Shown: positions 36,406-46,347 of the stretch, piece after piece
Position numbering within the stretch: position 1 is the stretch's first letter
Layout of the letters: each line of letters begins with the position of its first letter
Source of the DNA: an uncultured Macellibacteroides sp.
GTDB taxonomy: Bacteria > Bacteroidota > Bacteroidia > Bacteroidales > Tannerellaceae
Length of the DNA: 64,000 bases
Direction of reading: 5' to 3'
Assembly: GCF_963667135.1 (NCBI RefSeq)
Contig: NZ_OY762974.1
Span: 310,001-374,000 of the forward strand
The notes under the pieces: generated by a model
Database searches by the model: none
The model's input: the letters and a program-made list of their open reading frames with translations, nothing else
What the model was told of the DNA's origin: nothing
Translations under genes and position numbers: made by a program

Positions 36406-39400
36406 TTAATCCAGTGTAAAGCTTAAACCAAGACCTCTTAGTTCATGTAGCAACACATTCAAAGACTCAGGAATACCAGGCTGTGGCATCGGATCACCTT
36501 TAACAATTGCTTCATATGCTTTTGAACGACCAACTACATCATCAGACTTAATAGTAAGAATTTCCTGAAGAATATGGGCTGCACCGAAAGCTTCCAGTGC
36601 CCAAACTTCCATTTCCCCGAAACGCTGACCACCAAATTGAGCCTTACCTCCAAGTGGTTGCTGTGTGATAAGTGAATACGGTCCAATAGAACGCGCGTGC
36701 ATCTTATCATCTACCATGTGCCCTAACTTAAGGAAGTAAGTAACACCTACTGTAGCAGGCTGGTCAAAACGGTCACCGGTTCCACCATCGTACAAGTAAG
36801 ATTTACCATAACGAGGAATACCTGCTTTATCTGTCCACTCGTTCATGTCGTCTATGGATGCTCCGTCAAAAATCGGGGTAGCAAACTTTACTCCCATTTC
36901 TCGTCCGGCCCAACCCATAACAGCCTCAAATATCTGACCCAAGTTCATACGTGAAGGTACACCCAGAGGGTTCAAACAAATATCAACTGTAGTTCCGTCT
37001 TCAAGGAATGGCATATCTTCCTGACGAACAATCTTGGAAACAATACCCTTGTTACCATGACGTCCAGCCATCTTATCACCAACCTGTATCTTACGTTTCT
37101 TTGCAATGTAAACTTTAGCCATCTGAACAATACCAGTTGGAAGTTCATCTCCTATAGTCAAGTCAAACTTCTTACGTTTTAGTTCAGCGTCCAGTTCCTT
37201 GTTTTTCTTCAGATAATTCAGAATCACGGACTTGATCATGTCGTTCTTCTGAGTATCTGCGGTCCACTTGCTTACCTGTACAGAGTTATAATCAAGTTCT
37301 TCTAACGCCTTACGGCTAAATTTAGCACCCTTGGCTATAACTTCAGTATTCATATAATCTTTTACACCCTGAGATACTTTTCCTGATGTAAGTACGATTA
37401 ATTTTTCAACCAAAACTTCTTTGAGTTCTGCCATCTTGATCTCAAAATCTTCGTCTAATTTTGGCAGAATAGCTTTGTCTGTTAGTCTGGACTTTCTTTT
37501 CTTAACTGCTTTAGAGAAAAGACTGGTTCCAATTACTACCCCATGCAAAGATGGTTTAGCTTTCAAAGAAGCATCTTTAACATCCCCAGCTTTATCTCCG
37601 AAAATAGCTCGCAACAATTTTTCTTCAGGAGATGGATCGGACTCACCTTTCGGTGTAATTTTACCAATCATAATATCACCCGGTTCGATGCGTGCTCCAA
37701 CACGGACAATACCTCTTTCATCCAAATCTTTGGTAGCGTCTTCACTTACGTTTGGAATATCAGAAGTAAGTTCTTCCATTCCGCGCTTAGTTTCACGTAC
37801 TTCAAGAATATATTCATCAACGTGTACAGACGTAAAAAAATCTTCACGCACCATACGTTCGTTTAATACAATAGCATCCTCATAGTTGTAACCTTTCCAA
37901 GGCATGTAAGCAACTTTTATGTTGCGGCCAAGAGCTAGCTCACCATTTTGAGTTGAATATCCTTCAGTCAGAATTTCACCAGCTGTAACTCGCTGTCCTT
38001 TGTGACAAATTGGACGTAAGTCTACTGTTGTTCCCTGATTGGTTTTTCTGAATTTAGGAATGTTGTATGTTTTAATCGAATCTTCGAAGCTTACAAATTC
38101 TTCTTCTTCAGAACGATCATATTTAATTTTAATGCATGTTGCATCTACAAATACAATTTCTCCTTCACGTTCAGCCATAATCTGCGTACGTGAATCGCGT
38201 ACAAGCTGTTTTTCGATACCTGTACCCACAATCGGAGCATCGGTACGTAACAACGGAACAGCCTGGCGCATCATGTTAGATCCCATCAATGCACGGTTAG
38301 CATCGTCATGTTCAAGGAAAGGAATCAATGAAGCAGCAATTGATGCAATCTGTGTTGGAGACACATCCATTAAGTCAACCTCACTAGGAGCAACAACAGG
38401 AAAATCTGCTTCAAAACGAGATTTGATTCTGTCTTTAACAAACTTACCTTCATCATCCAACAATGCATTTCCCTGAGCAATTGTCATTTCTTCTTCTTCT
38501 TCAGCAGTATAGTATTGTAAACCTTCTTCAGAAAAGTTAACTTTACCATTTTCCACTTTACGATAAGGAGTCGAAATAAAACCAAGATCATTTATTTTTG
38601 CATAAACACATAATGAAGAAATCAATCCGATATTAGGTCCTTCAGGAGTTTCAATCGGACAAAGACGACCATAGTGTGTATAGTGAACGTCACGTACCTC
38701 GAAACCGGCACGTTCTCTGGAAAGACCACCAGGGCCTAATGCAGATAAACGACGTTTATGAGTAATTTCAGCTAACGGATTTGTTTGATCCATAAACTGA
38801 GATAGCGCATTTGTACCGAAGAAAGAATTAACAACGGAAGAAATTGTTTTCGCATTGATCAAATCAATAGGAGTAAATACTTCGTTGTCTCTAACATTCA
38901 TACGCTCACGAACCGTACGAGACATACGCGCCAAACCAACACCAAATTGGTTATACAATTGTTCGCCAACTGTACGAACACGACGGTTGCTCAAGTGGTC
39001 GATATCATCAACAATCGCCTTTGAGTTAATCAACTCAATAAGGTATTTGATAATCTCAATAATATCTTCTTTTGTCAAGACTTTTACATCTTCACTTGTA
39101 GTAAGATTTAGTTTTTTGTTTATTCTGTAACGACCTACTTCCCCAAGATCGTAACGTTTTTCAGAAAAAAACAAATTATTAATTACTTCACGCGCACTAG
39201 CATCATCAGCAGGTTCAGCGTTACGTAACTGTCTGTAAATATAAAGAACAGCTTCTTTTTCAGAGTTGCTAGGATCTTTCTGAAGTGTATTATAAATAAT
39301 AGCATAATCGGAAAGATTCTGATCTTCTCTGTGCAATAAAATATTTTGAACACCTGAATCAAGAATTGCAACGATATTGTCTTCGTCTAATACTGATTCA

Positions 39401-40218
39401 CGATCAATGATTACTTCATTACGCTCAATAGAAACCACTTCACCGGTATCTTCATCAACAAAATCTTCTACCCATGTTTTAAGAACGCGTGCAGCGAGCT
39501 TTCTTCCTAAGAGCTTTTTAAGATTAGTTTTATTAACCTTAACTTCTTCAGCCAGATTAAAGATTTCCAGAATATCCCTGTCGCTTTCAAAACCAATTGC
39601 ACGTAAAAGGGTTGTTACAGGTAATTTTTTCTTCCGGTCGATGTAAGCATACATCACATTGTTAATATCTGTAGCAAACTCAATCCACGAACCTTTAAAC
39701 GGTATAATACGTGCAGAGTATAATTTTGTACCATTAGCATGTATGCTTTGACCAAAGAATACACCAGGAGAACGGTGTAACTGAGACACAACCACACGCT
39801 CTGCACCATTTATAACAAACGTTCCACGTTCTGTCATATACGGAATGGGACCCAAATAAACATCTTGAATAACTGTATCAAAGTCCTCATGATCGGGATC
39901 AGTACAGTATAATTTCAATTTTGCTTTTAAGGGCACGCTATAGGTTAATCCACGAGCAATACATTCATCTATTGCATAACGAGGCGGATCAATATAATAA
40001 TCTAGGAACTCCAACACAAAATTGTTACGAGTATCTGCAATGGGAAAATTTTCTGCAAACACCTTATACAATCCCTCCTTCTTACGTTTTTCGGGAGGCG
40101 TGTCAAGTTGAAGAAAGTCTTGGAATGACTTCAATTGTACTTCGAGAAAGTCCGGATAAGGAAGGGGATTCTTAATCGAAGCAAAATTAACTCTTTGGTT
40201 TTCAGCTGTTGAAGACAT
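36406..40218 (-). CDS. rpoB: RNA polymerase beta subunit
   Basis: A 1270-residue core RNA polymerase subunit. The rifampicin pocket is visible ([47 protein letters not shown] region), with the standard sensitive-type residues, as are [10 protein letters not shown], the [10 protein letters not shown] segment and the C-terminal [21 protein letters not shown] clamp-contact motif. The length is within the Bacteroidetes range. It is preceded by a strong hairpin after rplL. Confidence 0.98.
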   Translation of the reverse strand: MSSTAENQRVNFASIKNPLPYPDFLEVQLKSFQDFLQLDTPPEKRKKEGLYKVFAENFPIADTRNNFVLEFLDYYIDPPRYAIDECIARGLTYSVPLKAKLKLYCTDPDHEDFDTVIQDVYLGPIPYMTERGTFVINGAERVVVSQLHRSPGVFFGQSIHANGTKLYSARIIPFKGSWIEFATDINNVMYAYIDRKKKLPVTTLLRAIGFESDRDILEIFNLAEEVKVNKTNLKKLLGRKLAARVLKTWVEDFVDEDTGEVVSIERNEVIIDRESVLDEDNIVAILDSGVQNILLHREDQNLSDYAIIYNTLQKDPSNSEKEAVLYIYRQLRNAEPADDASAREVINNLFFSEKRYDLGEVGRYRINKKLNLTTSEDVKVLTKEDIIEIIKYLIELINSKAIVDDIDHLSNRRVRTVGEQLYNQFGVGLARMSRTVRERMNVRDNEVFTPIDLINAKTISSVVNSFFGTNALSQFMDQTNPLAEITHKRRLSALGPGGLSRERAGFEVRDVHYTHYGRLCPIETPEGPNIGLISSLCVYAKINDLGFISTPYRKVENGKVNFSEEGLQYYTAEEEEEMTIAQGNALLDDEGKFVKDRIKSRFEADFPVVAPSEVDLMDVSPTQIASIAASLIPFLEHDDANRALMGSNMMRQAVPLLRTDAPIVGTGIEKQLVRDSRTQIMAEREGEIVFVDATCIKIKYDRSEEEEFVSFEDSIKTYNIPKFRKTNQGTTVDLRPICHKGQRVTAGEILTEGYSTQNGELALGRNIKVAYMPWKGYNYEDAIVLNERMVREDFFTSVHVDEYILEVRETKRGMEELTSDIPNVSEDATKDLDERGIVRVGARIEPGDIMIGKITPKGESDPSPEEKLLRAIFGDKAGDVKDASLKAKPSLHGVVIGTSLFSKAVKKRKSRLTDKAILPKLDEDFEIKMAELKEVLVEKLIVLTSGKVSQGVKDYMNTEVIAKGAKFSRKALEELDYNSVQVSKWTADTQKNDMIKSVILNYLKKNKELDAELKRKKFDLTIGDELPTGIVQMAKVYIAKKRKIQVGDKMAGRHGNKGIVSKIVRQEDMPFLEDGTTVDICLNPLGVPSRMNLGQIFEAVMGWAGREMGVKFATPIFDGASIDDMNEWTDKAGIPRYGKSYLYDGGTGDRFDQPATVGVTYFLKLGHMVDDKMHARSIGPYSLITQQPLGGKAQFGGQRFGEMEVWALEAFGAAHILQEILTIKSDDVVGRSKAYEAIVKGDPMPQPGIPESLNVLLHELRGLGLSFTLD

Positions 40219-40258
40219 TTAGTAAGGAATTTATTGAACTTAATGAAAATATAGACAC

Positions 40259-40297
40259 AAAAAGGTTAAGAATCTTTGTTTGCAAAGATTCTTAACC
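40259..40297 (-). promoter_or_regulatory. Attenuator/processing hairpin between rplL and rpoB
   Basis: A perfect 15-base-pair stem (40264-40278 with 40283-40297) with a four-base loop. On the minus strand it is followed by TTTTTGTG, i.e. the form of an intrinsic terminator, inside an operon whose downstream genes (rpoBC) are essential. In E. coli the same junction carries an attenuator that lowers rpoBC relative to ribosomal protein expression. That role here is inference from position. Confidence 0.8.
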
Positions 40298-40325
40298 AAA
40301 TCACCTGATTACCAGGTTAGAAATA

Positions 40326-40697
40326 CTATTTAAGCTCAACTTCAGCTCCAGCTTCTTCTAAGCTTGCTTTTAATGCTTCAGCAGTTGCTTTATCTACACC
40401 TTCTTTAACTACAGAAGGAGCAGCATCAACAAGATCCTTAGCTTCCTTCAATCCAAGGCCACATTGTTCTTTAACTGCTTTTACTACCTGAAGTTTTGCA
40501 CTACCTGCGCTCTTCAAAACAACATCAAAAGATGTTTTTTCTTCAACAACCTCAGCAGCAGCTGCGGGACCAGCTACAGCAACAGCTGCAGCAGCAGGTT
40601 CAATTCCGTATTCTTCTTTAAGGATAGTTGCAAGTTCACTAACTTCTTTTACGGTCAAGTTCACTAATTGTTCTGCAAAAGCTTTCAAATCTGCCAT
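40326..40697 (-). CDS. rplL: 50S ribosomal protein L7/L12
   Basis: A 123-residue stalk protein. N-terminal dimerisation helix ([28 protein letters not shown]), an alanine-rich hinge (about residues 35-52), and the C-terminal factor-binding domain ([42 protein letters not shown]). It recruits translation GTPases such as the EF-Tu encoded nearby. It follows rplJ by 44 bases. Confidence 0.98.
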   Translation of the reverse strand: MADLKAFAEQLVNLTVKEVSELATILKEEYGIEPAAAAVAVAGPAAAAEVVEEKTSFDVVLKSAGSAKLQVVKAVKEQCGLGLKEAKDLVDAAPSVVKEGVDKATAEALKASLEEAGAEVELK

Positions 40698-40741
40698 TTT
40701 TGTATGATTTAAATGATTGTTTATCTGAATAAAATTTAAAA

Positions 40742-41266
40742 TTATCTTTCTTGAAGTGTTTGTAATACTCCATGAATGGTTTGTCCGCCTGACTGAAGAG
40801 CAGAAATAACGTTCTTAGCCGGAGATTGTAACAACATGATAATATCTCCAATAAGTTCATTCTTACCCTTAACATTTACAAGAGCATCAAGATTCTGTGC
40901 ACCCACGTAGAAACATTCCTGAACGTAAGCAGCCTTTAATTGAGGCTTTCCTTCACCTTTAGTGTCTTTTGTAAAATTCTTAATAAGTTTGGCGGGTACA
41001 TTAGCAACGTTAGAAAACATTACAGCTGTGTTTCCTTTCATAGAAACAAACAGAGGAGAAAAATCACCCTCTACATTGTCTAACGCTTTTTTAAGTAAGG
41101 TGTTTTTAACAACAACCAACTTAACATCCTGCTTATAACATTCTCTTCTCAAAGCGCTTGTTTTAACAGCGTTTAGAGCTTCGATATCTGTTAAATAAAA
41201 ATTTGCATAATCATTAACAGTTGCTGTAAGCTGGTCTATAATAGAACTTTTATCTTCCTTTCTCAT
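40742..41266 (-). CDS. rplJ: 50S ribosomal protein L10
   Basis: A 174-residue protein that anchors L7/L12 dimers to the ribosome. The N-terminal RNA-binding part has [39 protein letters not shown]; the C-terminal helix for L12 binding ends [15 protein letters not shown]. Autoregulation of rplJL by the L10-L12 complex is known in other bacteria; the leader here (rplA-rplJ spacer, 15 bases) is too short to hold a separate binding structure. Confidence 0.97.
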   Translation of the reverse strand: MRKEDKSSIIDQLTATVNDYANFYLTDIEALNAVKTSALRRECYKQDVKLVVVKNTLLKKALDNVEGDFSPLFVSMKGNTAVMFSNVANVPAKLIKNFTKDTKGEGKPQLKAAYVQECFYVGAQNLDALVNVKGKNELIGDIIMLLQSPAKNVISALQSGGQTIHGVLQTLQER

Positions 41267-41281
41267 TGTTCAATTGTTTTA

Positions 41282-41980
41282 TTAATTTTCTTCAACTGAT
41301 TTAGGGTCAATTTTAATACCCGCACTCATTGTACTTGAAAGATAAATGCTCTTCACATATGTTCCCTTAGCTGCAGACGGTTTCAGTTTCATAATTGTAG
41401 AAATAAATTCTTTTGCGTTTTCGCGAATTTGCTGAGCGTCAAAAGAAACCTTTCCTACTGATGTATGAACAATACCAGTCTTGTCTACCTTAAAGTCGAT
41501 CTTACCTTGCTTAACTTCCTTTACAGCATTACCTACTTCATTTGTAACTGTACCACTTTTAGGATTAGGCATAAGACCACGAGGACCTAATACTCTACCT
41601 AAAGCACCAATTTTACCCATGATAGAAGGCATTGTAATGATAACGTCAATATCAGTCCAACCACCTTTAATTTTTGCAATATAATCGTCCAACCCAACAT
41701 AGTCAGCACCAGCTGCATTAGCTTCAGCTTCCTTATCAGGAGTACATAATACAAGAACTCTAACTTGCTTACCTGTTCCGTGAGGTAATGAAACAACACC
41801 TCTCACCATCTGGTTAGCCTTACGGGGATCAACTCCTAAACGGACATCAATATCTACAGAAGCATCAAACTTTGAAGTAGTAATTTCTTTTACTAAAGCT
41901 GAAGCTTCTTTTAATGAATATGATTTTCCAGCTTCAATTTTGCCCAAAGCCAACTTTTGATTTTTTGTAAGTTTACTCAT
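41282..41980 (-). CDS. rplA: 50S ribosomal protein L1
   Basis: A 232-residue rRNA-binding protein of the L1 stalk that moves deacylated tRNA out of the E site. Seen: [25 protein letters not shown]-type N-terminus ([18 protein letters not shown]), [18 protein letters not shown] and [17 protein letters not shown]. It is 15 bases after rplK. Confidence 0.98.
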   Translation of the reverse strand: MSKLTKNQKLALGKIEAGKSYSLKEASALVKEITTSKFDASVDIDVRLGVDPRKANQMVRGVVSLPHGTGKQVRVLVLCTPDKEAEANAAGADYVGLDDYIAKIKGGWTDIDVIITMPSIMGKIGALGRVLGPRGLMPNPKSGTVTNEVGNAVKEVKQGKIDFKVDKTGIVHTSVGKVSFDAQQIRENAKEFISTIMKLKPSAAKGTYVKSIYLSSTMSAGIKIDPKSVEEN

Positions 41981-41995
41981 CTCAATTGAAGTTTA

Positions 41996-42439
41996 TTAGT
42001 TATTTTCAGGGAATGTCCCTTTAACAGTGATACCCATACTTCTGGCAGTACCAGCAACCATTTTCATAGCTGATGTTACAGTAAAGCAGTTAAGATCGAC
42101 AATCTTGTCTTCTGCTATTGCTTTAACCTGATCCCAAGTAATCTCGGCAATCTTTTTACGGTTAGGCTCAGCAGAACCACTTTTTAGTTTAGAAACTTCA
42201 AGTAACTGAATAGCTACCGGAGGAGTCTTAACTACAAAGTCGAAAGACTTATCTGCATAGTAAGTAATTACCACAGGTAAAATCTTACCAGCTTTGTCTT
42301 GAGTTCTGGCATTAAATTGCTTGCAAAACTCCATAATATTAATACCCTTAGAACCTAAAGCAGGTCCAACAGGGGGAGAAGGGTTTGCCGCTCCTCCTTT
42401 TATCTGCAATTTAATTTGTCCAACAACTTCTTTAGCCAT
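41996..42439 (-). CDS. rplK: 50S ribosomal protein L11
   Basis: A 147-residue protein of the GTPase-associated centre. Start taken at the ATG at 42437-42439 ([14 protein letters not shown]), since a 16-codon upstream extension has no family resemblance and enters the spacer. Seen: [29 protein letters not shown] and the C-terminal RNA-binding domain with [12 protein letters not shown]. It is 63 bases after nusG. Confidence 0.97.
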   Translation of the reverse strand: MAKEVVGQIKLQIKGGAANPSPPVGPALGSKGINIMEFCKQFNARTQDKAGKILPVVITYYADKSFDFVVKTPPVAIQLLEVSKLKSGSAEPNRKKIAEITWDQVKAIAEDKIVDLNCFTVTSAMKMVAGTARSMGITVKGTFPENN

Positions 42440-42502
42440 TTTTCTAAAATTTAGATATATAACACTAAAAACGGAAAGAATACACAATTCGTAACAAAAG
42501 TA

Positions 42503-43045
42503 CTATTCTTTCTCCACTTGCATATAACCTAACTCAAGGGGGGTCTTACGTCCGAAGATTTTTACCATAACCTTGAGTTTCTTCTTCTCGGCGTTAACTT
42601 CTTCGATTAAGCCACTAAAGCCACTAAATGGACCAAAAGTAACTTTGACATTTTCGCCAACATAAAATTGAACATCCATTTCTTCCTGTTGTTCCTGAAA
42701 CTCATCAACCGTACCTAAAATACGATTAACTTCAGACGGACGAAGGGGCACCGGATTATCCGATCCTCCAAGGAAACCAATTACATTGGGAATATTTCTC
42801 AATCGATGAGCAACCTCTCCTACCAGAGCTGCCTCTACTAAAACATAACCAGGTAAATAAGCTCTTTCTTTCATAACTTTTTTACCATTACGAACCGTAA
42901 AAGTTTTCTCTGTAGGAATCAAGACTTGAGATACATATTCTCCCAGATCCGTATTCTTAAGTTCAGCTTCCAGATACTCTCTAACCTTATTCTCTTTACC
43001 ACTAATGGCTCGGAGAACATAAAATTTCTTTTGTATGTCAGACAT
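42503..43045 (-). CDS. nusG: Transcription termination/antitermination factor NusG
   Basis: A 180-residue protein with the NGN domain (about 1-110; FYVLRAISGKENKVREYLE, AYLPGYVLVEA, VIGFLGGSDNPVPLRPSEV) and a C-terminal KOW domain (VKVTFGPFSGFSGLIEEVNAEKKKLKVMVKIFGRKTPLELGYMQVE). It couples RNA polymerase with the ribosome or Rho. It follows secE by 15 bases. Confidence 0.97.
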   Translation of the reverse strand: MSDIQKKFYVLRAISGKENKVREYLEAELKNTDLGEYVSQVLIPTEKTFTVRNGKKVMKERAYLPGYVLVEAALVGEVAHRLRNIPNVIGFLGGSDNPVPLRPSEVNRILGTVDEFQEQQEEMDVQFYVGENVKVTFGPFSGFSGLIEEVNAEKKKLKVMVKIFGRKTPLELGYMQVEKE

Positions 43046-43060
43046 AGTAAAAAAGCTGAT

Positions 43061-43255
43061 TTAAAAAATTGTTTCGTAGAAGAAGCGTATTACAGTCTCA
43101 AAACCCAAGTCAATCACAAAAATTAGCGCAGCGATCATAAGGGAAGCAAACATGACAACCACAGCACTATTTGATAGTTCTGATCTCGTAGGCCAAGAAA
43201 CTTTATAAACAAGTTCGTTATAAGATTCCTTAATATAAGCAATTATCTTTTTCAT
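43061..43255 (-). CDS. secE: Preprotein translocase subunit SecE
   Basis: A 64-residue single-span membrane protein, the short SecE form. Cytoplasmic amphipathic helix (IKESYNELVYKVSWPTRSELSNS, with the conserved VSWPTRSE signature) followed by one transmembrane helix (residues about 33-55). I use the ATG at 43253-43255; a longer frame would run into the tRNA-Trp gene. It stabilises SecY. Confidence 0.95.
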   Translation of the reverse strand: MKKIIAYIKESYNELVYKVSWPTRSELSNSAVVVMFASLMIAALIFVIDLGFETVIRFFYETIF

Positions 43256-43273
43256 TGAATCTATAGATTTTAG

Positions 43274-43346
43274 CACGGGTCGAGAGACTCGAACTCCCGA
43301 CACCTGGTTTTGGAGACCAGTGCTCTACCAACTGAGCTAGACCCGT
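43274..43346 (-). tRNA. tRNA-Trp (CCA)
   Basis: A complete cloverleaf on the minus strand: acceptor ACGGGTC/GACCCGT, D arm GCTC/GAGC, anticodon stem CTGGT/ACCAG with loop CTCCAAA (anticodon CCA), T arm GGGAG/CTCTC with TTCGAGT, discriminator G. CCA is not encoded. It lies between tuf and secE. Confidence 0.97.
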
Positions 43347-43347
43347 A

Positions 43348-43375
43348 TATAGTCAGCCTTTAACAGCTGACTATA
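43348..43375 (-). other. Hairpin between tuf and tRNA-Trp
   Basis: A perfect ten-base-pair stem (TATAGTCAGC at 43348-43357 with GCTGACTATA at 43366-43375) and an eight-base loop just 12 bases after the tuf stop. It has no T-run and runs straight into the tRNA, so it may mark processing of the tuf message from the tRNA or a weak terminator. Confidence 0.55.
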
Positions 43376-43387
43376 AAATATATTGAA

Positions 43388-44575
43388 TTAGTTCATTAAT
43401 TCTGTAATCTGACCAGCACCTACAGTACGACCACCTTCACGAATAGCGAAGCGAAGACCTACGTTACATGCTACTGGGTAAATCAATTCTACAGTAATTG
43501 TAACATTGTCACCAGGCATAACCATTTCAGTTCCTTCTGGCAAAGTAATTTCACCTGTAACATCCAACGTACGGATATAGAACTGAGGACGGTATTTGTT
43601 ATGGAATGGAGTATGACGACCACCTTCTTCTTTCTTCAGGATATAAACCTCTGCTTTGAAAGTAGTGTGAGGTGTAACTTTTCCCGGGTGAGTAATAACC
43701 ATACCACGTTTGATATCAGCCTTATCAACACCACGAAGCAACAAACCTACATTATCACCAGCTTGACCTTCGTCCAAAATCTTACGGAACATTTCAACTC
43801 CTGTGACAACAGACTTTCTTCCTTCAGAACCTAAACCGATAATCTGAACTTCTTCACCAGTCTTAATGATACCAGTCTCAATACGGCCTGTAGCAACAGT
43901 ACCACGACCTGTGATAGAGAACACGTCTTCAACAGGCATCAAGAAAGGTTTGTCAACTTCACGAGGAGGAATTGGAATCCAAGTGTCGCAAGCGTCCATC
44001 AATTCCATGATTTTATCTTCCCAAACTGGATCACCGTTCAAACCACCAAGAGCAGAACCACGGATTACAGGAGTATTATCACCGTCAAAATCGTAGAATG
44101 AAAGAAGTTCTCTCATTTCCATTTCAACAAGATCCAACATTTCTTCATCATCAACAGAATCACATTTGTTCATGAAAACAACCAACTTAGGCACGTTTAC
44201 CTGGCGAGCCAAAAGAATGTGTTCGCGAGTCTGAGGCATAGGTCCATCAGTTGCAGCTACAACAATGATAGCACCATCCATCTGAGCAGCACCAGTTACC
44301 ATGTTCTTAACGTAGTCGGCGTGACCCGGACAATCTACGTGTGCATAGTGACGGCTAGCTGTCTGATACTCAACGTGAGCAGTGTTAATTGTAATACCTC
44401 TTTCTTTTTCTTCAGGAGCATTGTCAATCTGATCGAATGATACAATTGCTGAAAGACCTTTCTTTGCCAATACGGTTGTAATAGCAGCTGTTAACGTTGT
44501 TTTACCGTGGTCAACGTGACCAATCGTACCTATGTTCACATGAGGTTTCGATCTGTCGAATTTCTCTTTTGCCAT
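43388..44575 (-). CDS. tuf: Elongation factor Tu
   Basis: A 395-residue GTPase that delivers aminoacyl-tRNA to the ribosome. G1 GHVDHGKT, switch regions with [14 protein letters not shown]3 DCPGHADY, G4 FMNKCDS, G5 RGSALGGL are all intact; domains 2 and 3 follow (GRVETG-type [14 protein letters not shown] and [16 protein letters not shown] at the C-terminus). It is embedded in the tRNA cluster: four tRNA genes directly upstream, one downstream. Confidence 0.98.
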   Translation of the reverse strand: MAKEKFDRSKPHVNIGTIGHVDHGKTTLTAAITTVLAKKGLSAIVSFDQIDNAPEEKERGITINTAHVEYQTASRHYAHVDCPGHADYVKNMVTGAAQMDGAIIVVAATDGPMPQTREHILLARQVNVPKLVVFMNKCDSVDDEEMLDLVEMEMRELLSFYDFDGDNTPVIRGSALGGLNGDPVWEDKIMELMDACDTWIPIPPREVDKPFLMPVEDVFSITGRGTVATGRIETGIIKTGEEVQIIGLGSEGRKSVVTGVEMFRKILDEGQAGDNVGLLLRGVDKADIKRGMVITHPGKVTPHTTFKAEVYILKKEEGGRHTPFHNKYRPQFYIRTLDVTGEITLPEGTEMVMPGDNVTITVELIYPVACNVGLRFAIREGGRTVGAGQITELMN

Positions 44576-44624
44576 AACTTAATTGTTCTTTATATGATTA
44601 ATGATCTGTACTTTATCATTTTTG

Positions 44625-44696
<72 letters not shown>

Positions 44697-44702
44697 AAAT
44701 AG

Positions 44703-44775
44703 AGCGGAAAACGGGACTCAAACCCGCGACCCTCAGCTTGGAAGGCTAATGCTCTATCAACTGAGCTATTTCCGC
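44703..44775 (-). tRNA. tRNA-Gly (TCC)
   Basis: Acceptor GCGGAAA/TTTCCGC, D arm GCTC/GAGC, anticodon stem TTAGC/GCTGA (one G-T pair) with loop CTTCCAA (anticodon TCC), T arm GCGGG/CCCGT. Discriminator T. It is six bases upstream of tRNA-Thr(GGT). Confidence 0.96.
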
Positions 44776-44790
44776 ATTATTTATTATCCG

Positions 44791-44872
44791 TGGGCAGTGA
44801 TGGATTCGAACCACCGAAGACGAAGTCAGCTGAGTTACAGTCAGCCCCATTTGGCCACTCTGGTAACTGCCC
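44791..44872 (-). tRNA. tRNA-Tyr (GTA)
   Basis: An 82-base class II tRNA with a long variable arm. Acceptor GGGCAGT/ACTGCCC, anticodon stem GCTGA/TCAGC with loop CTGTAAC (anticodon GTA), T loop TTCGAAT, discriminator A. Confidence 0.97.
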
Positions 44873-44908
44873 TTAATACATTTATCAAAAAGCACTCTTG
44901 CTTTTTCG

Positions 44909-44982
44909 AGCCTCTTGTCGGATTCGAACCAACGACCCCGAGATTACAAATCACGTGCTCTGGCCAACTGAGCTAAAGAGGC
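44909..44982 (-). tRNA. tRNA-Thr (TGT)
   Basis: Acceptor GCCTCTT/AAGAGGC, D arm GCTC/GAGC, anticodon stem CGTGA/TCTCG with loop TTTGTAA (anticodon TGT). The middle pair of the anticodon stem is T-T. T arm GTTGG/CCGAC, discriminator T. It is the first gene of the tRNA-tuf transcript, about 50 bases after the promoter. Confidence 0.95.
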
Positions 44983-45032
44983 ATTCTATCTTTTCTAACA
45001 GAAGCCGTTTCGTCACAACGGCGAAACGGCTG

Positions 45033-45063
45033 CAAATTTAGATATTTTTTCTTATATACCAAA
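45033..45063 (-). promoter_or_regulatory. Promoter of the tRNA-tuf operon
   Basis: On the minus strand TTTG (TTG at plus 45060-45062), 19 bases, TAAATTTG (plus 45033-45040): exact consensus in sequence and spacing. A ten-base-pair hairpin (45003-45012 with 45022-45031) lies immediately downstream; it would overlap the start of the transcript or act as the 3' end of the hpf message. Confidence 0.8.
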
Positions 45064-45079
45064 CTTATGAGGTAATTTT

Positions 45080-45379
45080 TTATTTAGCTCTTGTTTTTTC
45101 CTTGAATTTAAGCAATTGTTTAGATAAAGCTTCGACACAACTATCTACCGATTCCTCAAAAGTATCGCTAATTTTTTCCGCAAACAGTTCTCCACTTTTA
45201 ATTTTTAGCTTTATTGAGGCTTCTTTATTTTGGAATGTTTCCGGCTTAACTACCTTAAAAAACACTTCTGCCTGTAATATTCCATCATAATACTGTTCCA
45301 ATTTGGAAACTTTCTTTTGCGTAAATGCTTCTAATTGTGTGAAAGCATCAAAGTGGATAGATTGAATTCGAATGTCCAT
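45080..45379 (-). CDS. hpf: Ribosome hibernation-promoting factor (internal start inside the fusion frame)
   Basis: A 99-residue short HPF/YfiA domain starting at the ATG at 45377-45379 (MDIRIQSIHFDAFTQ), which is the usual N-terminus of the stand-alone protein. It shows the beta-alpha-beta-beta-beta-alpha pattern (KKVSKLEQYYDGILQAEVFFKV; KLKIKSGELFAEKISDTFEESVDSCVEALSKQLLKFKEK). It binds the 30S decoding region and dimerises or inactivates idle ribosomes. GGAGG lies six bases before this ATG, a strong Shine-Dalgarno unusual for Bacteroidales, so independent initiation is likely although the upstream frame is open. Confidence 0.85.
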   Translation of the reverse strand: MDIRIQSIHFDAFTQLEAFTQKKVSKLEQYYDGILQAEVFFKVVKPETFQNKEASIKLKIKSGELFAEKISDTFEESVDSCVEALSKQLLKFKEKTRAK

Positions 45380-46279
45380 AATAACCTCCTTTTTTTTTGC
45401 CCTAGGATGAGCATGATACACTTTTTTTAATTCTTCAAAGGTTGTATGCGTGTAAACACTGGTTGAAGCTAGACTACTATGACCAAGTAACTCTTTAACT
45501 GCATTCAACTCCGCACCATTGTTCAACATACTCGTTGCAAATGAATGTCTTAAAACATGAGGACTTCGTTTAGCCAATAATGGAATATCCGAAAGCCTCT
45601 TTGTTACTATTTGATAAACAATTCCAGAAGACAATTGGTTTCCGTTTTTTCTAACTAAAAGCCATTCACTTTCTGATTGGGGCATTTTTATTCTAACGTC
45701 GTTGTAAGCAAGGATAAGATCTTTCAATCCACTTGCAAATGGAATCAACCGTTGTTTATTTCTTTTCCCTGTTACCTTCAACAAAGAAGACTCGTAGTCT
45801 ACATCCGTTTTTTTGATACCTGTTAATTCTGAGCAACGGATTCCGGTATCATAAAACATTTCAATAATCAACCGGTCACGAATACCCTCAAAGTCCACAT
45901 CAAAACCATCCCCGTCTAGCAAAGCCTCCATCTCTGCATCTTTAATAAAATAGGGCAATGGCTTTTTTGTTTTCGGACCAATAATTAAACGCATAGGCGT
46001 AGAATCTATTATCCCAAGTTTCAGAAGAAACTTAAAAAAAGATTTCAAAGAACTTAATTTTCGGTTAACTGATACAGGAGAAATTTTTTGATTCAATAAA
46101 GAAACAATCCAATTTCTAACTACATCCGAATCTACATCTTTAAGCTCAGATAAGCCTGCTTCTTTTTCAATATACAAATCAAACTGGCGTAGGTCATTAG
46201 CATACGCGCCAATGGTATGATCGGAATAATTCCGCTCATACCTAATATATTGTAAAAAAGAAGTTATCAACTCATTCAC
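45080..46279 (-). CDS. XerC-type tyrosine recombinase fused in frame to ribosome hibernation factor HPF
   Basis: A single 399-codon frame. Residues 1-300 are a tyrosine recombinase of the XerC/D kind: N-terminal SAM-like domain (FLQYIRYERNYSDHTIGAYANDLRQF), catalytic Arg in DTGIRCSEL, HVLRHSFAT, LGHSSLASTS and the nucleophile Tyr276. These proteins resolve chromosome dimers. Residues 301-399 are a complete HPF/RaiA-type protein (next entry). The two are separate neighbouring genes in related genomes as I remember them. The join is HPRAKKKEVI-M, coded across nine consecutive A bases (minus strand; plus 45390-45398) followed by GGAGG. One base more or less in that run would end XerC shortly after the join. 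Whether the fusion protein is made, or HPF is mostly made from its own start, cannot be told from sequence. Confidence 0.8.
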   Translation of the reverse strand: MNELITSFLQYIRYERNYSDHTIGAYANDLRQFDLYIEKEAGLSELKDVDSDVVRNWIVSLLNQKISPVSVNRKLSSLKSFFKFLLKLGIIDSTPMRLIIGPKTKKPLPYFIKDAEMEALLDGDGFDVDFEGIRDRLIIEMFYDTGIRCSELTGIKKTDVDYESSLLKVTGKRNKQRLIPFASGLKDLILAYNDVRIKMPQSESEWLLVRKNGNQLSSGIVYQIVTKRLSDIPLLAKRSPHVLRHSFATSMLNNGAELNAVKELLGHSSLASTSVYTHTTFEELKKVYHAHPRAKKKEVIMDIRIQSIHFDAFTQLEAFTQKKVSKLEQYYDGILQAEVFFKVVKPETFQNKEASIKLKIKSGELFAEKISDTFEESVDSCVEALSKQLLKFKEKTRAK

Positions 46280-46347
46280 GTTACATCAACTTTTGTGCAA
46301 CGAATGTAGCGATAAGAATTCAATTAAACAAGCTTGTGGCTATAATT

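Noticed and set aside
42495-42502. TACTTTTG on the minus strand as a promoter for rplK
   Set aside because: It matches TAnnTTTG but has no TTG at the right distance and overlaps the nusG stop; rplK is more likely co-transcribed with nusG.
43061-43303. SecE with a 16-residue N-terminal extension
   Set aside because: The extension would be coded inside the tRNA-Trp gene and does not resemble SecE; the ATG at 43253-43255 is chosen.
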